DNA of 6,858 bases from Desulfobacterales bacterium (GTDB lineage Bacteria; Desulfobacterota; DSM-4660; Desulfatiglandales; Desulfatiglandaceae). Below the pieces are notes generated by a model. That model made no database searches and had not been told where the DNA came from. It saw nothing but the letters and a program-made list of their open reading frames with translations. Both the position numbers and the translations under genes were made by a program. The DNA lies in contig JAKLQB010000881.1 in assembly GCA_022013615.1 (NCBI GenBank), forward strand, positions 1 to 6,858, given 5' to 3'. Below, in pieces: positions 5,385-6,858 of this stretch (its first letter is position 1; each line of letters begins with the position of its first letter).

Positions 5385-6473
5385 CTGAAGTATCTTTTCA
5401 TAGAAACATACTGTAAAGGTTCGCATTCACTTTTTGTGAACGGACTGTCTGCAAATTCCTCGCATGATATTGATATTGTGACCATGCCCGGAGAAAACTG
5501 GCGCTGGCGTATGCTTGGCGCCGCGCTTCATATTGTAGATAACATCCCCCCGCTTGAAAAATATGACGGTATTATTGTGACCGATCTTTTCAATCTGGCT
5601 GATTTCAAGGCACTTGTTGGTTCACCGTGCCCACCTGTCCTGGCATATTTCCATGAAAACCAGATGACTTATCCGCAGCCCCCTGGAGACAAAGGCGCGT
5701 TTCAACTTGGGATAATAAATATTACTACCGCGCTTGTGGCCGACAAGGTTGTATTTAATTCAAAAATGCATAAGGATGCCTTTTTATATGCAGTACCGGA
5801 GTTTCTGAAAAGGGGGCCTGACTGCGGGCCCAAAGGGATTGCAGATAAAATCCGTGAAAAATCAGATGTGCTTTACCCAGGCGTAACGCTGCCATCTTAC
5901 GGGGATGTTGATGCTGATAAACAGACAGATCCTCCTCTTATTGTTTGGAACCACAGGTGGGGGTTTGACAAGAACTATGAAATGTTTTTCAGTGTGCTTG
6001 AAGAGCTGAATGACATGGGGCTTGATTTTCATCTGGCACTTATGGGCGAGAACTCTGGCATGATACCTGAAGAGTTTAAAAAAGCGGAAAAGAAGTTTAA
6101 GGATAGAATAGTTCAGTTCGGATATGTGCCTTTAAGGGAGGAGTATGAAAAATGGCTTAAAAGGGGTGCAGTTGTTATAAGCACTGCAATACAGGAGAAC
6201 TTCGGCATCTCCGTGATAGAAGCAATAATAATGGGATGTGTTCCGCTCCTGCCTGACAGGCTTTCATATCCTGAGATACTTCCTGAGGAGTTCCATGGGC
6301 ACTTCCTGTATAAAAACAGACATGATCTTATTGAAAAGCTTTCTATGATAATTTCAGATCATAAACGGTATGAAGAAATTCAGAGCAGGCTGGCACAGGA
6401 AATGACGTCCTTTTTGTGGGAACATGTTATAAACCGGTATGACAGAACGCTTGAACGGCTTGCGAGATTTTGA
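5385..6473 (+). CDS. tRNA-queuosine alpha-mannosyltransferase-like glycosyltransferase (DUF3524/GTDC1 family)
   Basis: This is a 362-residue GT-B glycosyltransferase resembling GTDC1/QTMAN, which transfers mannose from GDP-mannose to queuosine in tRNA-Asp in animals; the bacterial role is inferred. Motifs, numbered from the CTG start: N-terminal KYLFIETYCKGSH (2-14), WRWRML (39-44), YFHENQMTYP (88-97), VFNSKMHKDAFL (123-134), NHRWGFDKN (189-197), FGYVPL (245-250), IQENFGISVIEAIIMGCVPLLP (269-290) and RLSYPEILPEE (292-302). The sugar-nucleotide-binding E-x(7)-E type region falls in the QENFG/EAIIMG block. Start choice: the first ordinary start in frame is GTG 5436, which would remove the conserved first strand and GSH loop. 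The frame upstream opens only to a TGA at 5376-5378, and the sole start-like codon there is CTG 5385, 7 nt after AAGGTG. Coding from 5436 alone (345 residues) is the conventional alternative. It may form an operon with the TPR gene 66 nt downstream. Confidence 0.82.
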   Translation: MKYLFIETYCKGSHSLFVNGLSANSSHDIDIVTMPGENWRWRMLGAALHIVDNIPPLEKYDGIIVTDLFNLADFKALVGSPCPPVLAYFHENQMTYPQPPGDKGAFQLGIINITTALVADKVVFNSKMHKDAFLYAVPEFLKRGPDCGPKGIADKIREKSDVLYPGVTLPSYGDVDADKQTDPPLIVWNHRWGFDKNYEMFFSVLEELNDMGLDFHLALMGENSGMIPEEFKKAEKKFKDRIVQFGYVPLREEYEKWLKRGAVVISTAIQENFGISVIEAIIMGCVPLLPDRLSYPEILPEEFHGHFLYKNRHDLIEKLSMIISDHKRYEEIQSRLAQEMTSFLWEHVINRYDRTLERLARF

Positions 6474-6539
6474 ATCGAAAAGAGAAAGTAGTTTACTTAA
6501 AGTTCGAAGGACAACACAATCCAAAGAGGTTCAGCACTT

Positions 6540-6858
6540 ATGGGAATACTAAAAAATATTTTCAGCCAAAAACCCGAAAAACACGAGCAAAAGGGCGATA
6601 CATTTTTCAACAACTCCGGTTGGGGTATGGCAAAAATTGAATATGAAAATGCCTTAAGTAAATTGGAAAAAACGTCGCCCGGCTATGATGAATCAGAGGC
6701 AAGGCTTCAGGGTAAACTTCGTCAAGCAAAAGAGGCCCTGGCGCTCGATCACAGCCAAACTGGCGAAACCCTGATGGAACAGGAGTATTATGATGATGCC
6801 CGTGACTTGTTTCAATTAGCCATAGACTTGACGCAAGACCCAGAGTTGATATCCACGA
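6540..6858 (+). CDS. TPR-repeat protein, N-terminal part
   Basis: The first 106 residues of a protein that runs off the window. The ATG at 6540 has AGAGG at 6525-6529, 10 nt upstream. There is no signal peptide. The short basic N-terminus (MGILKNIFSQKPEKH) leads into two tetratricopeptide-like helical hairpins. The first is about 15-44 (EQKGDTFFNNSGWGMAKIEYENAL), with the W/G-A-Y-A spacing of a TPR. The second is about 67-103 (LALDHSQTGETLMEQEYYDDARDLFQLAI). A charged helix (52-66) links them. TPR proteins act as protein-interaction scaffolds; the partner is not evident. It is 66 nt downstream of the glycosyltransferase on the same strand with no terminator between, so co-transcription is plausible. 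Similar AT content supports a shared origin. Confidence 0.7.
   Translation, partial: MGILKNIFSQKPEKHEQKGDTFFNNSGWGMAKIEYENALSKLEKTSPGYDESEARLQGKLRQAKEALALDHSQTGETLMEQEYYDDARDLFQLAIDLTQDPELIST

Noticed and set aside
5069..5485. 138-codon minus-strand frame across the interrupted small gene and the glycosyltransferase start
   Set aside because: No family features. It covers plus-strand segments with clear protein signatures on both sides, and it has no ribosome binding site.

Overview
The window looks like accessory DNA from a Gram-negative bacterium, most plausibly Desulfobacterota (the former Deltaproteobacteria). This rests on protein flavour (a BREX-3-type PglZ tail, a CsgG-like outer-membrane lipoprotein, a DUF3524 glycosyltransferase and a TPR protein) and on short intergenic repeats resembling those around REP-associated transposases in that group. 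Lineage is inferred. Base composition is patchy: the CsgG-like gene is GC-rich, the glycosyltransferase and TPR genes are much more AT-rich, and about 2130-2650 is strongly AT-rich and non-coding, so the segment appears to be a mosaic.

Layout, left to right, with all supported genes on the + strand. (1) 2-1434 is the 3' end of a phage-defence BREX operon: the C-terminal part of PglZ, overlapping by ATGA a 260-codon gene in the last position of a type 3 BREX operon, best read as BrxA. A second ATGA with a good ribosome binding site at the end of brxA opens a 19-codon frame. (2) 1491-2774 is about 1.3 kb without a supported gene. It holds repeat debris, a cluster of TGTGATAT-like words, a hairpin and a 23-nt alternating purine-pyrimidine tract. 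(3) 2775-3269 is a complete flavin reductase-like FMN-binding protein followed by a strong bipartite hairpin. (4) 3475-4719 is an exported, probably lipid-anchored CsgG-like protein carrying a C-terminal PrcB-like domain, preceded by an 11-bp inverted repeat. (5) 4720-5384 is a decayed strip: a possible minus-strand gene tail, a tandem 12-bp repeat, a small signal-peptide gene interrupted by an in-frame TAG, and a second copy of a 27-bp repeat first seen at 1567. (6) 5385-6473 is a tRNA-queuosine mannosyltransferase-like (GTDC1/QTMAN, DUF3524) glycosyltransferase whose conserved N-terminus can only be recovered with a CTG start. (7) 6540 to the window end is the start of a TPR protein, possibly co-transcribed with it.

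Only pglZ and brxA clearly work together, in BREX defence. The other genes look like independent units next to the end of a defence island. No CRISPR array, tRNA, rRNA or intact insertion sequence was recognised.
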